Of a DNA stretch of 38,332 nt, positions 31,158 to 38,332 are shown piece after piece (position 1 is the stretch's first letter; each line of letters starts with the position of its first letter). The position numbers and the translations under genes were made by a program. The stretch covers positions 1 to 38,332 of the IMG/VR virus record IMGVR_UViG_3300045738_001810. One strand, written 5' to 3'. The notes beneath the pieces were generated by a model that searched no databases, was not told the DNA's origin, and worked only from the letters and a program-made list of their open reading frames with translations. Source of the DNA: a virus.

Positions 31158-31571
31158 TTACAACTCAACGTTAAGACCTTTTTTTTCTGCTTTTTTTATG
31201 GCTGATTTAAACTTTTCTTTTTGCTCATTGGGGTGCAGCTTTCCGTTTGTTTTTTTCTTATAATCATCGTAATACTTTTCTTTGACTGGGTCCTTGCCTC
31301 CGTTTTTTTGCGCTCGAATTTCTGACGCTTCTGCTGCTCTATTTTGTAGGTCTCCAAACGTATCATTTTTGTTAATGGTTGAAGCTACAAAAGATTTAGA
31401 GTCAAACGCATCCATCTTAGTGTCAAATGATAACCCAGGATTGACATAAACACGTCTCCAGAGGCTTTTCTCACTCCCATCCTCGCCGTCATACTCATGA
31501 GTATCGTTCATGCCTTGAAAGACCTCTACGACCTCTTTGGTTTCTTTGTTTTCGTATAAATATAATGGCAT
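31158..31571 (-). CDS. FmdB-like small protein, 137 aa
   Basis: The start MPLYLYENKETKEVVEVFQG fits the N-terminal strand pattern of FmdB-type putative regulators and related phage proteins, but the Cys pairs of a true zinc ribbon are absent. The C-terminal half is helical and very basic (KKTNGKLHPNEQKEKFKSAI). ATG 31571 is chosen because it is the first codon that gives this family-like start; an upstream extension would run through the terminator at 31580-31614. It is the last gene of the minus-strand operon, placed 10 bases behind that terminator, so it depends on read-through or an unseen promoter. Confidence 0.5.
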   Translation of the reverse strand: MPLYLYENKETKEVVEVFQGMNDTHEYDGEDGSEKSLWRRVYVNPGLSFDTKMDAFDSKSFVASTINKNDTFGDLQNRAAEASEIRAQKNGGKDPVKEKYYDDYKKKTNGKLHPNEQKEKFKSAIKKAEKKGLNVEL

Positions 31572-31579
31572 AATAAATA

Positions 31580-31614
31580 ATAAAAAAGCCCCCGATCTTT
31601 TCAATCGAGGGCTT
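31580..31614 (-). terminator. Rho-independent terminator after the Hsp20 gene
   Basis: On the minus strand AAGCCC-TCGAT pairs with ATCGG-GGGCTT (a 10-bp stem with one mismatch and a 7-base loop), followed by TTTTTTATTATT. It lies between the Hsp20 stop and the next start codon. Confidence 0.8.
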
Positions 31615-31618
31615 GAAT

Positions 31619-31984
31619 TTATTCTACAGAAATTTGAACTGTTTTGGAATTTTCGGATTTTGGAAGTTTTATTTCTAGAATCCCGTTTTTTAGTTTCGAA
31701 GAGATTTTCGAAGCATCGATGCAATCAGTATCTAATTTTAGACTGACAACATCAGTGGGTTTTTCCTTTTCATCGTTTACAAAAACTTTTAAAATGCTTT
31801 TTCGAATATTAGCTGTTATTTCAGCCGACTCGAATCCAACTATAACTTTTGTTACAATGTAATAACTTTCATTATCTACTATTTCCAACGGCCCAACATA
31901 ACCCTTTCCGTGTTTACGAAAAGAGCTATCACTAAAACCTTCGTAGAAGGCACTTTCAATTTGATCTATTAATTTTGTGTACAT
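31619..31984 (-). CDS. Small heat shock protein, Hsp20/alpha-crystallin-like
   Basis: A 121-aa protein with an N-terminal helix (MYTKLIDQIESAFYEGFSDS), then a seven-strand alpha-crystallin-type beta region, including the typical late motif LKNGILEIKLPKSE (G-x-L-x-I-x-L-P-K). The usual C-terminal I-x-I oligomerisation motif is represented by VQISVE at the very end. Hsp20 genes occur in several lytic phages and may help virion protein folding. ATG 31984 is preferred over an upstream TTG. It lies between the glycosyltransferase gene and a strong terminator. Confidence 0.8.
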   Translation of the reverse strand: MYTKLIDQIESAFYEGFSDSSFRKHGKGYVGPLEIVDNESYYIVTKVIVGFESAEITANIRKSILKVFVNDEKEKPTDVVSLKLDTDCIDASKISSKLKNGILEIKLPKSENSKTVQISVE

Positions 31985-32016
31985 AGGCTTTTCTATTTGC
32001 AAAGCGCGTGCCAATA

Positions 32017-33105
32017 TTACGCAATACCCTCAATCCCTTTAAGCAAGCGGTCTACAGAGCGACTGTACGAAAACTCTTCTTTTAGAAGCTCTCCATTAGT
32101 GTTATTTTGTCCCTTTTTTGAGACAGCGTCATCCATAGCTTGTGCCACAACGTCACTATCCCAGGTATAGATATTCCCTTGATTAAAGGCGGAGCCTTCA
32201 TGAAAAAACTTTCCATCGTAACACGGCTCAATTCCATTTGAGTCAACAATAATTGAGTTGGTGTCATTTGCCCAATCTTTATGCGCTGTTTCGTTTAACA
32301 CAATAGACCATTTTCCAAGACAGGTTGCATTAAAAGCTGGCAGATTCCATCCCTCTGCGCCACTTAAACCAGTTAAATCAATATCAATTGCATTGAGAAA
32401 ATCATTTACTTCTGAATTCGTTTTCAAGTAAGGAAGAAAATTAATATTAGTGCATCTTTTACCGCCTAAGCAGTTAGAGAGCATATTATTCATCTCTTCT
32501 TGTTTGAAGAAAGGATTGGTAACGCAAACGCTTAGCTGGTAAGCATTATTGTTTCCAAACTTAGAGATCCAAAGTTTAATGATTTTTTCTGTATGTTTCC
32601 TTTTTTCAAACTTACCCATTAGCCCGAAATGGGTTACACTTGGGTTTAGATACCGTTTACCTGTTTTATGTAGATCCTCGTCAAAACCAACTGGAAGAAC
32701 TTTAGCGTTAACGCCAAATTCTTTAAATTTATTAGCTGAATAATTGCTAGAAAAATAAACCAAGTCTTGGAATTTTGCCAAGTTAATCTCCGCTTCAGTG
32801 GGTTGATCAAGTTCGTAGAAAGTGTACAAAGCTTGTTTTGCGCCAATCCTACTTTGAGATCCATTCAAATGCCAAAGTTTAAGAGACGGCATTTCTGGGT
32901 CAATTTTTGAATTAGCTTTGTTCGCTGAATCTTGGAGCCATTTTCCAAATTCAGGATCAATTTTATCGAAAGCTCCAAAGTCGGAATTCCCGCTCAATGG
33001 GAACCACATAACGTTAACACCCTTCCGCCAGAGTTGGCGGAGGATGTTGTATGATACGTTCCCGAAAGATAGAGAATTAATTGGTGATTCTACAATCAGA
33101 TCCAT
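32017..33105 (-). CDS. Glycosyltransferase, GT4-like
   Basis: A 362-aa protein. The N-terminal part has a Rossmann-like start (MDLIVESPINSLSFGNVSYN) typical of GT-B enzymes. The C-terminal donor-binding part has a FGLMGKFEKRKH segment, and LSGAEGWNLPAFNATCLG near residue 245, the counterpart of the E-G-x-G-L-P/E motif of GT4 enzymes. It would transfer a sugar to an acceptor that is not evident, such as phage DNA, virion protein or a host surface molecule. Its start overlaps the SSB stop by one base. Confidence 0.75.
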   Translation of the reverse strand: MDLIVESPINSLSFGNVSYNILRQLWRKGVNVMWFPLSGNSDFGAFDKIDPEFGKWLQDSANKANSKIDPEMPSLKLWHLNGSQSRIGAKQALYTFYELDQPTEAEINLAKFQDLVYFSSNYSANKFKEFGVNAKVLPVGFDEDLHKTGKRYLNPSVTHFGLMGKFEKRKHTEKIIKLWISKFGNNNAYQLSVCVTNPFFKQEEMNNMLSNCLGGKRCTNINFLPYLKTNSEVNDFLNAIDIDLTGLSGAEGWNLPAFNATCLGKWSIVLNETAHKDWANDTNSIIVDSNGIEPCYDGKFFHEGSAFNQGNIYTWDSDVVAQAMDDAVSKKGQNNTNGELLKEEFSYSRSVDRLLKGIEGIA

Positions 33106-33491
33106 TAGAATGGGATATCTTCGTCCGAACCTGATTGTGAGGTTGGGGCTGATGGTGCTGAGCTTTGAGGAGCATCCTTTTGATTGTCTCCCTTTCCTCC
33201 AAGGAATTGAACATTGTCAGCCTTTACGTAAAGCTTAGACTGCTTCTTGCCGTCCTTTTCCCAAGTATCTTGGACTAGCCGACCATCTACTAGAGCCTGT
33301 CGCCCCTTGACAAGGTACTTTTGGCAAATTTCACCTAGCTTGCCCCAAGCTTCCACGTCTACATAAGATACCTTATCCTTGGAATAGGCGTCGTTAACTG
33401 CTACAACAAGACGGGTAACAGTTGTTTCCCCTGCTTGGCGTGATTCTGGATCTCTTGCGAGATTTCCTACTAGTACTGTTTTGCTATACAT
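33105..33491 (-). CDS. ssb: Single-stranded DNA-binding protein
   Basis: A 128-aa SSB of the bacterial type. The OB fold starts MYSKTVLVGNLARDPESRQ and includes VSYVDVEAWGKLGEIC and LVKGRQALVDGRLVQDTWEK; the linker is Ser/Pro/Gln-rich, and the acidic tip DEDIPF is the usual partner-binding tail. It coats ssDNA during replication. It is somewhat shorter than bacterial SSBs, mostly in the linker. The gene overlaps the sigma-factor stop by eight bases and the glycosyltransferase start by one. Confidence 0.95.
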   Translation of the reverse strand: MYSKTVLVGNLARDPESRQAGETTVTRLVVAVNDAYSKDKVSYVDVEAWGKLGEICQKYLVKGRQALVDGRLVQDTWEKDGKKQSKLYVKADNVQFLGGKGDNQKDAPQSSAPSAPTSQSGSDEDIPF

Positions 33492-34041
33492 ATTTTTTTA
33501 TTTCTGTTAAATTTTTATTGTGTATGTTTATACACCCTTGAATTGATAAGTCAAGTTTTTTCGCAATTTTTCTCCAAGGTGTTAGTTTTTCACCATCCTT
33601 GTATCTCATTTTGAAAATTTTTCTAGCTCTTTTGTCTGGTATTTTATTTAGTGCTTTAAAGATGTTTTCGATATTTTCTCTTTTTTCTATATTATTTATT
33701 TCAGAGCTGCAAGAAATTCGTTCATCAAAAATATCAGAAATACAAGACTGCGGAAACTTGATGTTTTTATTGTAAATATTCAAGCATTTCCATCTAGCTA
33801 AATTACCAATGTAAGTGCTGAATTTAGTGTTCTTTTTTTGATCAAAATTAAGAGCTGCATCATAAATACAAAACGATCTATCTTGTATAATATCTTCCTT
33901 ATGAATCCCCTCCATAGCGTCTGGGATGTATTTGTTTACCATGTCGATGTAAATTCCAGAATATCTTTCAATCAATTCGTTAATTGAATCTGTATCGTTA
34001 TCGTCTTTTACTTTATTTATTAAGTATAGGTCTTCTTCCAT
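33484..34041 (-). CDS. Second sigma70-family factor
   Basis: A 185-aa protein. Residues 10-95 resemble sigma region 2: a helical start (INELIERYSGIYIDMVNKYI), EDIIQD, then LNFDQKKNTKFSTYIGNLAR with the aromatic-rich region 2.3-2.4-like segment and WKCLNIYNKN. Residues 125-185 match region 4 with a helix-turn-helix (LTPWRKIAKKLDLSIQGCIN). It has no Cys cluster, unlike the protein at 4720. ATG 34041 is preferred over 34098, because upstream codons lie inside the dNMP kinase gene and add nothing sigma-like. Its place in the early operon suggests middle or early-to-late switching. Confidence 0.75.
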   Translation of the reverse strand: MEEDLYLINKVKDDNDTDSINELIERYSGIYIDMVNKYIPDAMEGIHKEDIIQDRSFCIYDAALNFDQKKNTKFSTYIGNLARWKCLNIYNKNIKFPQSCISDIFDERISCSSEINNIEKRENIENIFKALNKIPDKRARKIFKMRYKDGEKLTPWRKIAKKLDLSIQGCINIHNKNLTEIKKYV

Positions 34042-34604
34042 TTTTCTTCGTGGGTTTGTTTTAACATCTGCCACAAAATATGTGCGTGATCCATGCATTT
34101 ATCTACTTGATCTGAATTATAAGCTGGCCAAGTATGGTTTAAATCAGCCTCTTTGGCTACTAGAGGGTCGTTTAGTACTTCAATTTCATTTGGAGGAAGG
34201 TTTCCTATTTTAGATATATGAATAACTTGGCCATTTTCGTTTTTTATAGCCTCTACCTCAAAATCAAATCTTACATCAGAAATGATGGGGAAAAATTCCT
34301 TATACCTTAGATCTTCATGGATCGTACCTAATAATTCTTTAAGCCAAATATCTTTCCCAAATTTTTGCTTCATTTGCTCTCCATGAGCAACCATAATTGG
34401 TCTAATGATCTTTTTTTCTTCCGTGTCTTCCGTGAATGGCGAAAGGTGATAATAGCTTTCAAACAAATCATTCAACTGCCACTTTATAGGCCAAGCTAAA
34501 GAAAATATTTTTACATCAACACCCATATCAGCTTTTATGATTTCAGACAAATCGCTAGCTAATGTATCTTTTCCTGCTCTTGCTAAACCGCCTATTCCAA
34601 TCAT
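34020..34604 (-). CDS. Deoxynucleoside monophosphate kinase
   Basis: A 194-aa P-loop kinase. Walker A is GLARAGKDT at residues 6-14, directly at the N-terminus (MIGIGGLARAGKD), as in T4 gp1-type dNMP kinases. Later conserved-looking segments are the LAWPIKWQLNDLF region and the ISDVRFDFEVEAIK strand-helix with the Asp-Arg pair typical of the family. It converts dNMPs to dNDPs for DNA synthesis, working with the ribonucleotide reductase encoded nearby. Its start overlaps the preceding gene by four bases and its end overlaps the sigma gene. Confidence 0.8.
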   Translation of the reverse strand: MIGIGGLARAGKDTLASDLSEIIKADMGVDVKIFSLAWPIKWQLNDLFESYYHLSPFTEDTEEKKIIRPIMVAHGEQMKQKFGKDIWLKELLGTIHEDLRYKEFFPIISDVRFDFEVEAIKNENGQVIHISKIGNLPPNEIEVLNDPLVAKEADLNHTWPAYNSDQVDKCMDHAHILWQMLKQTHEEKWKKTYT

Positions 34605-34891
34605 CCTTTTAAATTTTTGATTATTTCTAAAATCGACCGAGATTCTTTATACATCCCAATGTCCGCGAATACTTTATCTATTCTAATCAGAACATCTGCA
34701 TCTTCAAAACTTTCTTCAATTTTCTTTATTCTAATACACGGAGAAACTTCTGCTAGATCTTCTAGCACGTCGATCCCCCTAGTAATAGCCTCACTTGCGG
34801 CTTTGTTTTCATCTCTAGCTTGAACTACGGTAGACCAGCCAGCCGTAGTGCAGAAATAAAAACTCTCTTTAGAACTATCCAATTTAATCAT
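34601..34891 (-). CDS. Hypothetical early protein, 96 aa
   Basis: An alpha/beta protein with SFYFCTTAGWSTVVQARDEN near the N-terminus and a helical C-terminus; no family is recognised. It is the first gene of the minus-strand replication operon. ATG 34891 is chosen over a TTG six bases upstream because it lies nine bases behind a good promoter. The stop overlaps the dNMP kinase start. Confidence 0.6.
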   Translation of the reverse strand: MIKLDSSKESFYFCTTAGWSTVVQARDENKAASEAITRGIDVLEDLAEVSPCIRIKKIEESFEDADVLIRIDKVFADIGMYKESRSILEIIKNLKG

Positions 34892-34900
34892 TTCCAAAAA

Positions 34901-34928
34901 CTATTACTTAAAAAGAAATAAAAGTCAA
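34901..34928 (-). promoter_or_regulatory. Proximal promoter of the replication operon, leaderless layout
   Basis: On the minus strand TTGACT (34928-34923), a 16-base spacer and TAATAG (34906-34901) are followed by nine bases and ATG 34891. The message would have almost no leader. A second, stronger promoter lies 150-170 bases upstream. Confidence 0.6.
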
Positions 34929-34984
34929 GACAAATCTTTTGGCTTATTGTTTATATATATTTATTAATCTATTAAATATTTATT

Positions 34985-35008
34985 AATATATATTTTAAAA
35001 TATATATT
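34985..35008. repeat. 24-bp perfect AT palindrome in an AT-rich intergenic region
   Basis: Twelve-base arms meet without a spacer in the middle of TTTT/AAAA, with flanks made of further TATTAAT and ATATAT repeats between about 34945 and 35015. The stretch would melt easily and could form a cruciform. It lies between divergent replication operons, so an origin or a control site for both is possible. Confidence 0.5.
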
Positions 35009-35063
35009 TTATATAACATCTCCCTTTGCCTCAGCGTTCCGCTTCGTTAAAGGAAGAAAATTA

Positions 35064-35091
35064 ATTATAATATGAATACACGATAAGTCAA
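35064..35091 (-). promoter_or_regulatory. Distal minus-strand promoter with consensus -10
   Basis: On the minus strand TTGACT (35091-35086), a 16-base spacer and TATAAT (35069-35064). The transcript would run about 165 bases to ATG 34891 and would include a small hairpin (CCTTT/AAAGG with an inner AGCG/CGCT, 35023-35053) and the AT palindrome. It is either a long leader of the operon or a separate short RNA. Confidence 0.6.
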
Positions 35092-35128
35092 GTAAAAAAA
35101 TCTATTTTTGCAAATTTGTTAAAAATAA

Positions 35129-35156
35129 TTGACATGTCGTCTCAATCGTGTAAATT
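35129..35156 (+). promoter_or_regulatory. nrdB promoter, sigma70-type, leaderless layout
   Basis: TTGACA (35129-35134), a 16-base spacer and TAAATT (35151-35156), then seven bases to ATG 35164. The -10 region also reads CGTGTAAA, that is the GTGTAA core of the other class, so both polymerases could use it. Confidence 0.65.
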
Positions 35157-35163
35157 GATTCAT

Positions 35164-36135
35164 ATGTTATTCGAAGAACAAATCTCTAGAAAACCGAACC
35201 TCTATCCCTGGACAGAGGACTTTGTAAACGCCATGCATAATGGATTTTGGACAGACAAGGAATTTAATTTCCAATCAGATGTTCAAGATTTTAAGGTGAA
35301 CATGAATGACCAAGAAAGAGAGATGGTCAAAAGAACTCTTTCCGCTATTGGTCAGGTTGAGGTCTCTGTTAAAAAGTTTTGGGCAAACCTTGGGGAACAT
35401 CTTCCACACCCAGGAATTACTGATCTTGGTTACGTTATGGCCAACATTGAGGTTATTCATAATAACGCCTACGAAAGACTTTTGAGCGTCCTTGGACTAG
35501 AAGATGCCTTTGAAGAAAACCTTAAACTCGACATCATCAAAGGAAGAGTCGATTACTTGAGAAAGTATCTCGATAAATGCTACAAAGACGAAAAGAAACA
35601 GTATGTATATTCTTTGATTTTGTTCACTTTGTTTGTGGAAAACGTATCATTGTTTAGTCAATTTTATGTCATTAATTGGTTCAATCGATACGAAAACCTC
35701 CTAAAAGACACAGCTCAGCAAGTTGCGTACACAAGCAAAGAAGAAGATATCCACGCAAAGGTAGGCATAAAAATAGTTAATGTTTTAAGAGAAGAATATC
35801 CAGAGATTTTTGATGACGATCTTATCTCTCGATTAAGAGAAGAAGCAGTCTGTGCTTTTGAAGCCGAGTCAAAAATTATTGATTGGATTGTGGGAGATTA
35901 CTCAAAAGAAAACATCAGCGCAGATATTTTAAAAGAGTTCATTAAAAACAGACTCAACGAATCATTAAAACAAATTGGTGTGGATGAGGTTTTTGACGTT
36001 GACAAAGAAGTCGTAGATCAAACAATTTGGTTTTCGGAAGATATTTTGGGAAACAGCGCCACAGACTTCTTTTTTAAACGCCCAGTAGAATACTCGAAAA
36101 AGGATAGAAGTTTCAACGAAGATGACCTGTTTTAA
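35164..36135 (+). CDS. nrdB: Ribonucleotide reductase class I, small subunit
   Basis: A 323-aa R2 protein. Metal-ligand positions appear as E66 (GQVEVS), E96 and H99 (NIEVIHNN), E159 (FVENVS), and E194 and H197 (EEDIH). The radical tyrosine is probably Y103, four residues after H99, as in classical R2. It makes the radical needed for dNDP formation by NrdA. ATG 35164 is chosen because earlier in-frame TTG/ATG codons (35116, 35134) lie in or before the promoter, and the family begins near the LYPW segment. Its end overlaps the HNH gene by 14 bases. Confidence 0.93.
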   Translation: MLFEEQISRKPNLYPWTEDFVNAMHNGFWTDKEFNFQSDVQDFKVNMNDQEREMVKRTLSAIGQVEVSVKKFWANLGEHLPHPGITDLGYVMANIEVIHNNAYERLLSVLGLEDAFEENLKLDIIKGRVDYLRKYLDKCYKDEKKQYVYSLILFTLFVENVSLFSQFYVINWFNRYENLLKDTAQQVAYTSKEEDIHAKVGIKIVNVLREEYPEIFDDDLISRLREEAVCAFEAESKIIDWIVGDYSKENISADILKEFIKNRLNESLKQIGVDEVFDVDKEVVDQTIWFSEDILGNSATDFFFKRPVEYSKKDRSFNEDDLF

Positions 36136-36712
36136 GAAGCGGTGTAATAAATGCAAAAAAGAAAAGCCCTTTGAAGATTTTAACAAAGACAAATCTCGAA
36201 AGGATGGCTTATCTTATCGCTGCAAGTCCTGTCAAAAGACGCTACATTCCAATCATTACAAAAAGAACACAAAAGAAAGATGTTTGCAAAATAAAGAGTG
36301 GTATGAAAAAAACAAAGATCAGAGACTAAAAAAATGCGCCGAATACTACCAAAACAACAAAGACAAAAAAAATGAATACCAGAAAATGCGCCGCAAGACG
36401 CACCCGCAAAGTAAAATTGCGGAACGTCTGCGTGGCAGAATCTGGCAAGCGCTCAAAGGAAACGCAAAAACCCACAACACGATTCAATTGCTAGGGTGTT
36501 CTGTGGAGGATTTAAAAACGTACCTAGAAAACAATTTTAAAAATGGAATGAATTGGGAAAATTACGGTACTGATGGTTGGCATATCGACCACATTAAACC
36601 CTGTGCATTGTTTAACTTGACAAAAGAACAAGATCAGTTACTATGCTTTAACTATACAAACTTACAGCCTCTTTGGGCAAAAGATAATTTACAAAAAGGA
36701 AAAAAATTCTAA
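36122..36712 (+). CDS. HNH endonuclease with zinc ribbon, inserted between nrdB and nrdA
   Basis: A 196-aa protein. C8-x2-C11 and C34-x2-C37 form an N-terminal zinc ribbon. The middle is a Lys/Asn-rich helical stretch (about 40-100) that may wrap DNA, and residues 145-190 hold the HNH core: WHIDHIKP with H154, D156 and H157, then NLQPL (N180) and AKDN (N189). It is probably a free-standing homing endonuclease. Its start lies inside nrdB and its TAA overlaps the nrdA ATG, so the three genes are tightly joined. T4-like phages keep mobE between nrd genes in a similar way. Confidence 0.88.
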   Translation: MTCFKKRCNKCKKEKPFEDFNKDKSRKDGLSYRCKSCQKTLHSNHYKKNTKERCLQNKEWYEKNKDQRLKKCAEYYQNNKDKKNEYQKMRRKTHPQSKIAERLRGRIWQALKGNAKTHNTIQLLGCSVEDLKTYLENNFKNGMNWENYGTDGWHIDHIKPCALFNLTKEQDQLLCFNYTNLQPLWAKDNLQKGKKF

Positions 36713-38332
36713 TGGAAAAATATTACTGGTTAAATAAAGATTCAAAAACTTTTCTCAAGCGCGGCTACCTTCAAGGCGACCAAACACCAGAGGGAAGAAT
36801 TAAAGAGATAGCAGGGGCTGCCCAAAAAACATTAGGCATCCCAGGTTTTGCTGATAAGTTTGAAGACTATATGTCAAGAGGCTGGTACAGTTTGTCTAGC
36901 CCAATTTGGGCAAACTTTGGGCTAGAGCGTGGTCTACCTATCTCTTGCTTTGGTTCATATATCTCAGACAAGATGGATGGGATTTTGGAAAAGGCTGCTG
37001 AAGTTGGAATGATGACAAAAGCTGGCGGAGGAACGTCTGGTTATTTTGGCGACTTAAGAGAAAGGGGTGCAGATATCAATAGCGGCGGCAAGTCTAACGG
37101 TCCCGTACACTTCATGGAGATCTTTGAAACAATTACAAATGTCGTATCCCAATCAAACGTACGCAGGGGTAGTTTCGCAGCATACCTCCCAGTTGAACAC
37201 CCAGATGTTTTAGAATTTCTAAAGATCAGGGGTGATGGCAACTCTATTCAAAATCTTTCCATCGGGGTAACTATTACTGACGAATGGATGAAGGAAATGC
37301 TGGCTGGAGATAAAGATAAGCGAAAAATTTGGGGCGCAATTATCAAGAAGCGTTTCGAGAGCGGATATCCTTATGTTTTCTTTTCGGACAATATGAACAA
37401 TAACTCCCCGCAAGTCTACAAAGATAAAGGGTTGAAAATCCACGCTAGTAATCTTTGTTCAGAGATAGCTCTACATTCAAGCGAAGATGAGTCTTTTGTT
37501 TGCAACCTTTCTTCAATGAATTTGCTTCACTACGACGAATGGAAAGATACTGATGCTCCAGAAATTTTAACATATTTCCTTGATTCGGTTATGACTGAGT
37601 TTATTGAAAAATGTCAAAAACTACCATTCATGGATGCTCCAGCTAACTTTGCAGAACGTCAAAGAGCGCTTGGTATTGGTGTACTTGGCTGGCATTCGTT
37701 CCTACAGTCTAAGATGATCCCGTTTGAGTCTTTCGACGCAAAACTATTAAACTCGGAAATTCATAAATTAATTTTTGAAAAAACCCAAGAAGCATCCAGA
37801 CAATTGGCTTTAGTTTATGGCGAACCAGAACTACTAAAGGGGTATGGAATGAGGAATGTAACTACAATGGCTATTGCCCCAACTACATCCAGTTCTTTTA
37901 TTCTTGGTCAAGTTTCGCCTAGTATTGAACCTCTGAACAGTAATTATTTTGTAAAGGATTTAGCTAAGGGGAAATTCACTTATAAAAACCCACACCTAGA
38001 AAATTTGCTAGAAAAATACGAAAAAAATACTCCAGAAATATGGAAATCAGTATTGGTAAGCGGAGGCTCTGTCCAACACTTGGACTTCCTAAACGAAGAG
38101 GAAAAAGACGTATTCAAAACATTTGGAGAAATCAGCCAAAAAGAAGTTCTAATTCAAGCTGCGCAACGCCAAAAGTTTATTGATCAAGCTCAAAGTCTAA
38201 ATATTATGATTCATCCCAAATCATCACCAAAGGATGTAAGCCAACTGATGATTTTTGCTTGGGAACAAGGTATTAAAAGTCTTTATTACCAGAGAGGTAC
38301 AAATCCGTCGCAAGAGTTAAGTAGAAATCTAC
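36712..38332 (+). CDS. nrdA: Ribonucleotide reductase class I, large subunit (3' end outside the window)
   Basis: 540 codons are present and the frame is still open at the window end. Active-site cysteines are C79 (LPISCFGS) and C264 (FVCNLSSMN) as the redox pair and C249 in NLCSEIAL (N247, C249, E251) as the thiyl site. The radical-transfer tyrosines are Y525-Y526 in SLYYQRG. It reduces ribonucleoside diphosphates together with NrdB. The protein begins MEKYYWLNKDSKTFLKRGYL, with no room for the roughly 90-residue N-terminal ATP-cone, so the dATP off-switch is probably absent. It starts at the HNH stop (TAATG). Confidence 0.95.
   Translation, partial: MEKYYWLNKDSKTFLKRGYLQGDQTPEGRIKEIAGAAQKTLGIPGFADKFEDYMSRGWYSLSSPIWANFGLERGLPISCFGSYISDKMDGILEKAAEVGMMTKAGGGTSGYFGDLRERGADINSGGKSNGPVHFMEIFETITNVVSQSNVRRGSFAAYLPVEHPDVLEFLKIRGDGNSIQNLSIGVTITDEWMKEMLAGDKDKRKIWGAIIKKRFESGYPYVFFSDNMNNNSPQVYKDKGLKIHASNLCSEIALHSSEDESFVCNLSSMNLLHYDEWKDTDAPEILTYFLDSVMTEFIEKCQKLPFMDAPANFAERQRALGIGVLGWHSFLQSKMIPFESFDAKLLNSEIHKLIFEKTQEASRQLALVYGEPELLKGYGMRNVTTMAIAPTTSSSFILGQVSPSIEPLNSNYFVKDLAKGKFTYKNPHLENLLEKYEKNTPEIWKSVLVSGGSVQHLDFLNEEEKDVFKTFGEISQKEVLIQAAQRQKFIDQAQSLNIMIHPKSSPKDVSQLMIFAWEQGIKSLYYQRGTNPSQELSRNL

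Noticed and set aside
35010-35020. Fifteen-codon minus-strand frame behind AAAGGGAG near 35020
   Set aside because: The Shine-Dalgarno-like sequence abuts the ATG and the frame encodes only AT-driven Ile/Tyr/Lys residues.

Overview
The window is part of the genome of a lytic tailed bacteriophage (Caudoviricetes). It carries a packaging and head module (terminase large subunit, portal, protease-scaffold, HK97-type major capsid protein), a tail module with a TP901-type tape measure, phage-style nucleotide metabolism (class I ribonucleotide reductase, dNMP kinase, a small CAPC redoxin), SSB, PhoH, HNH endonucleases and five tRNA genes. No integrase, repressor or lysis gene is visible. The DNA is AT-rich, most genes lack a clear Shine-Dalgarno sequence, and many start codons lie only 5-9 bases after a -10-like element. 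The bacterial host cannot be named from the sequence. The adhesin's repeat type is common on bacterial surface proteins, but the TTGACA/TATAAT-type promoters argue against a typical Bacteroidota host.

Layout. Positions 1-2536 (minus strand) hold small accessory genes, five tRNAs, a glutaredoxin-like protein and an HNH endonuclease. Positions 2555-2667 hold a candidate small RNA. Positions 2732-4370 hold a tail-tube-like protein and PhoH. Positions 4406-9188 form an overlapping set: zinc-ribbon protein, sigma factor with a Cys cluster, helix-rich protein, zinc-finger/ERCC4 nuclease and terminase. Positions 9241-16201 are the head genes. Positions 16354-19415 are an inverted neck/tail-tube block on the minus strand, closed by back-to-back terminators at 16228-16291 and starting from a palindromic divergent promoter at 19423-19444. 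Positions 19468-31127 (plus) hold the tail-assembly genes, the tape measure, a giant repeat adhesin and another tail-tube-like protein. Positions 31158-34891 (minus) are a tightly overlapping operon: small ORF, dNMP kinase, second sigma factor, SSB, glycosyltransferase, Hsp20 and an FmdB-like protein. Positions 34892-35163 are an AT-rich divergent control region with a 24-bp palindrome. Positions 35164-38332 hold nrdB, an HNH endonuclease and nrdA, which runs off the window.

How the parts fit. Two promoter classes can be read directly. One is sigma70-like (TTGACA/T, 16-bp spacer, TANNNT, then ATG after 7-9 bases) in front of early or metabolic genes. The other is a short AGTGTAA(T/A) element without a -35 box, 8-12 bases before the ATG of tail-tube-like, PhoH, neck and tape-measure genes and before the candidate small RNA. 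Because the phage encodes two sigma-like proteins, a phage-specified late promoter is the simplest reading.

The most unusual features are the nuclease-like domain embedded in the tape measure between IPNFA repeats, the AGTGTAA promoter system, the candidate small RNA, the tRNA-Ser with a 12-bp-arm palindrome through its anticodon arm, and the tail protein carrying about 23 BspA/DUF285 repeats.
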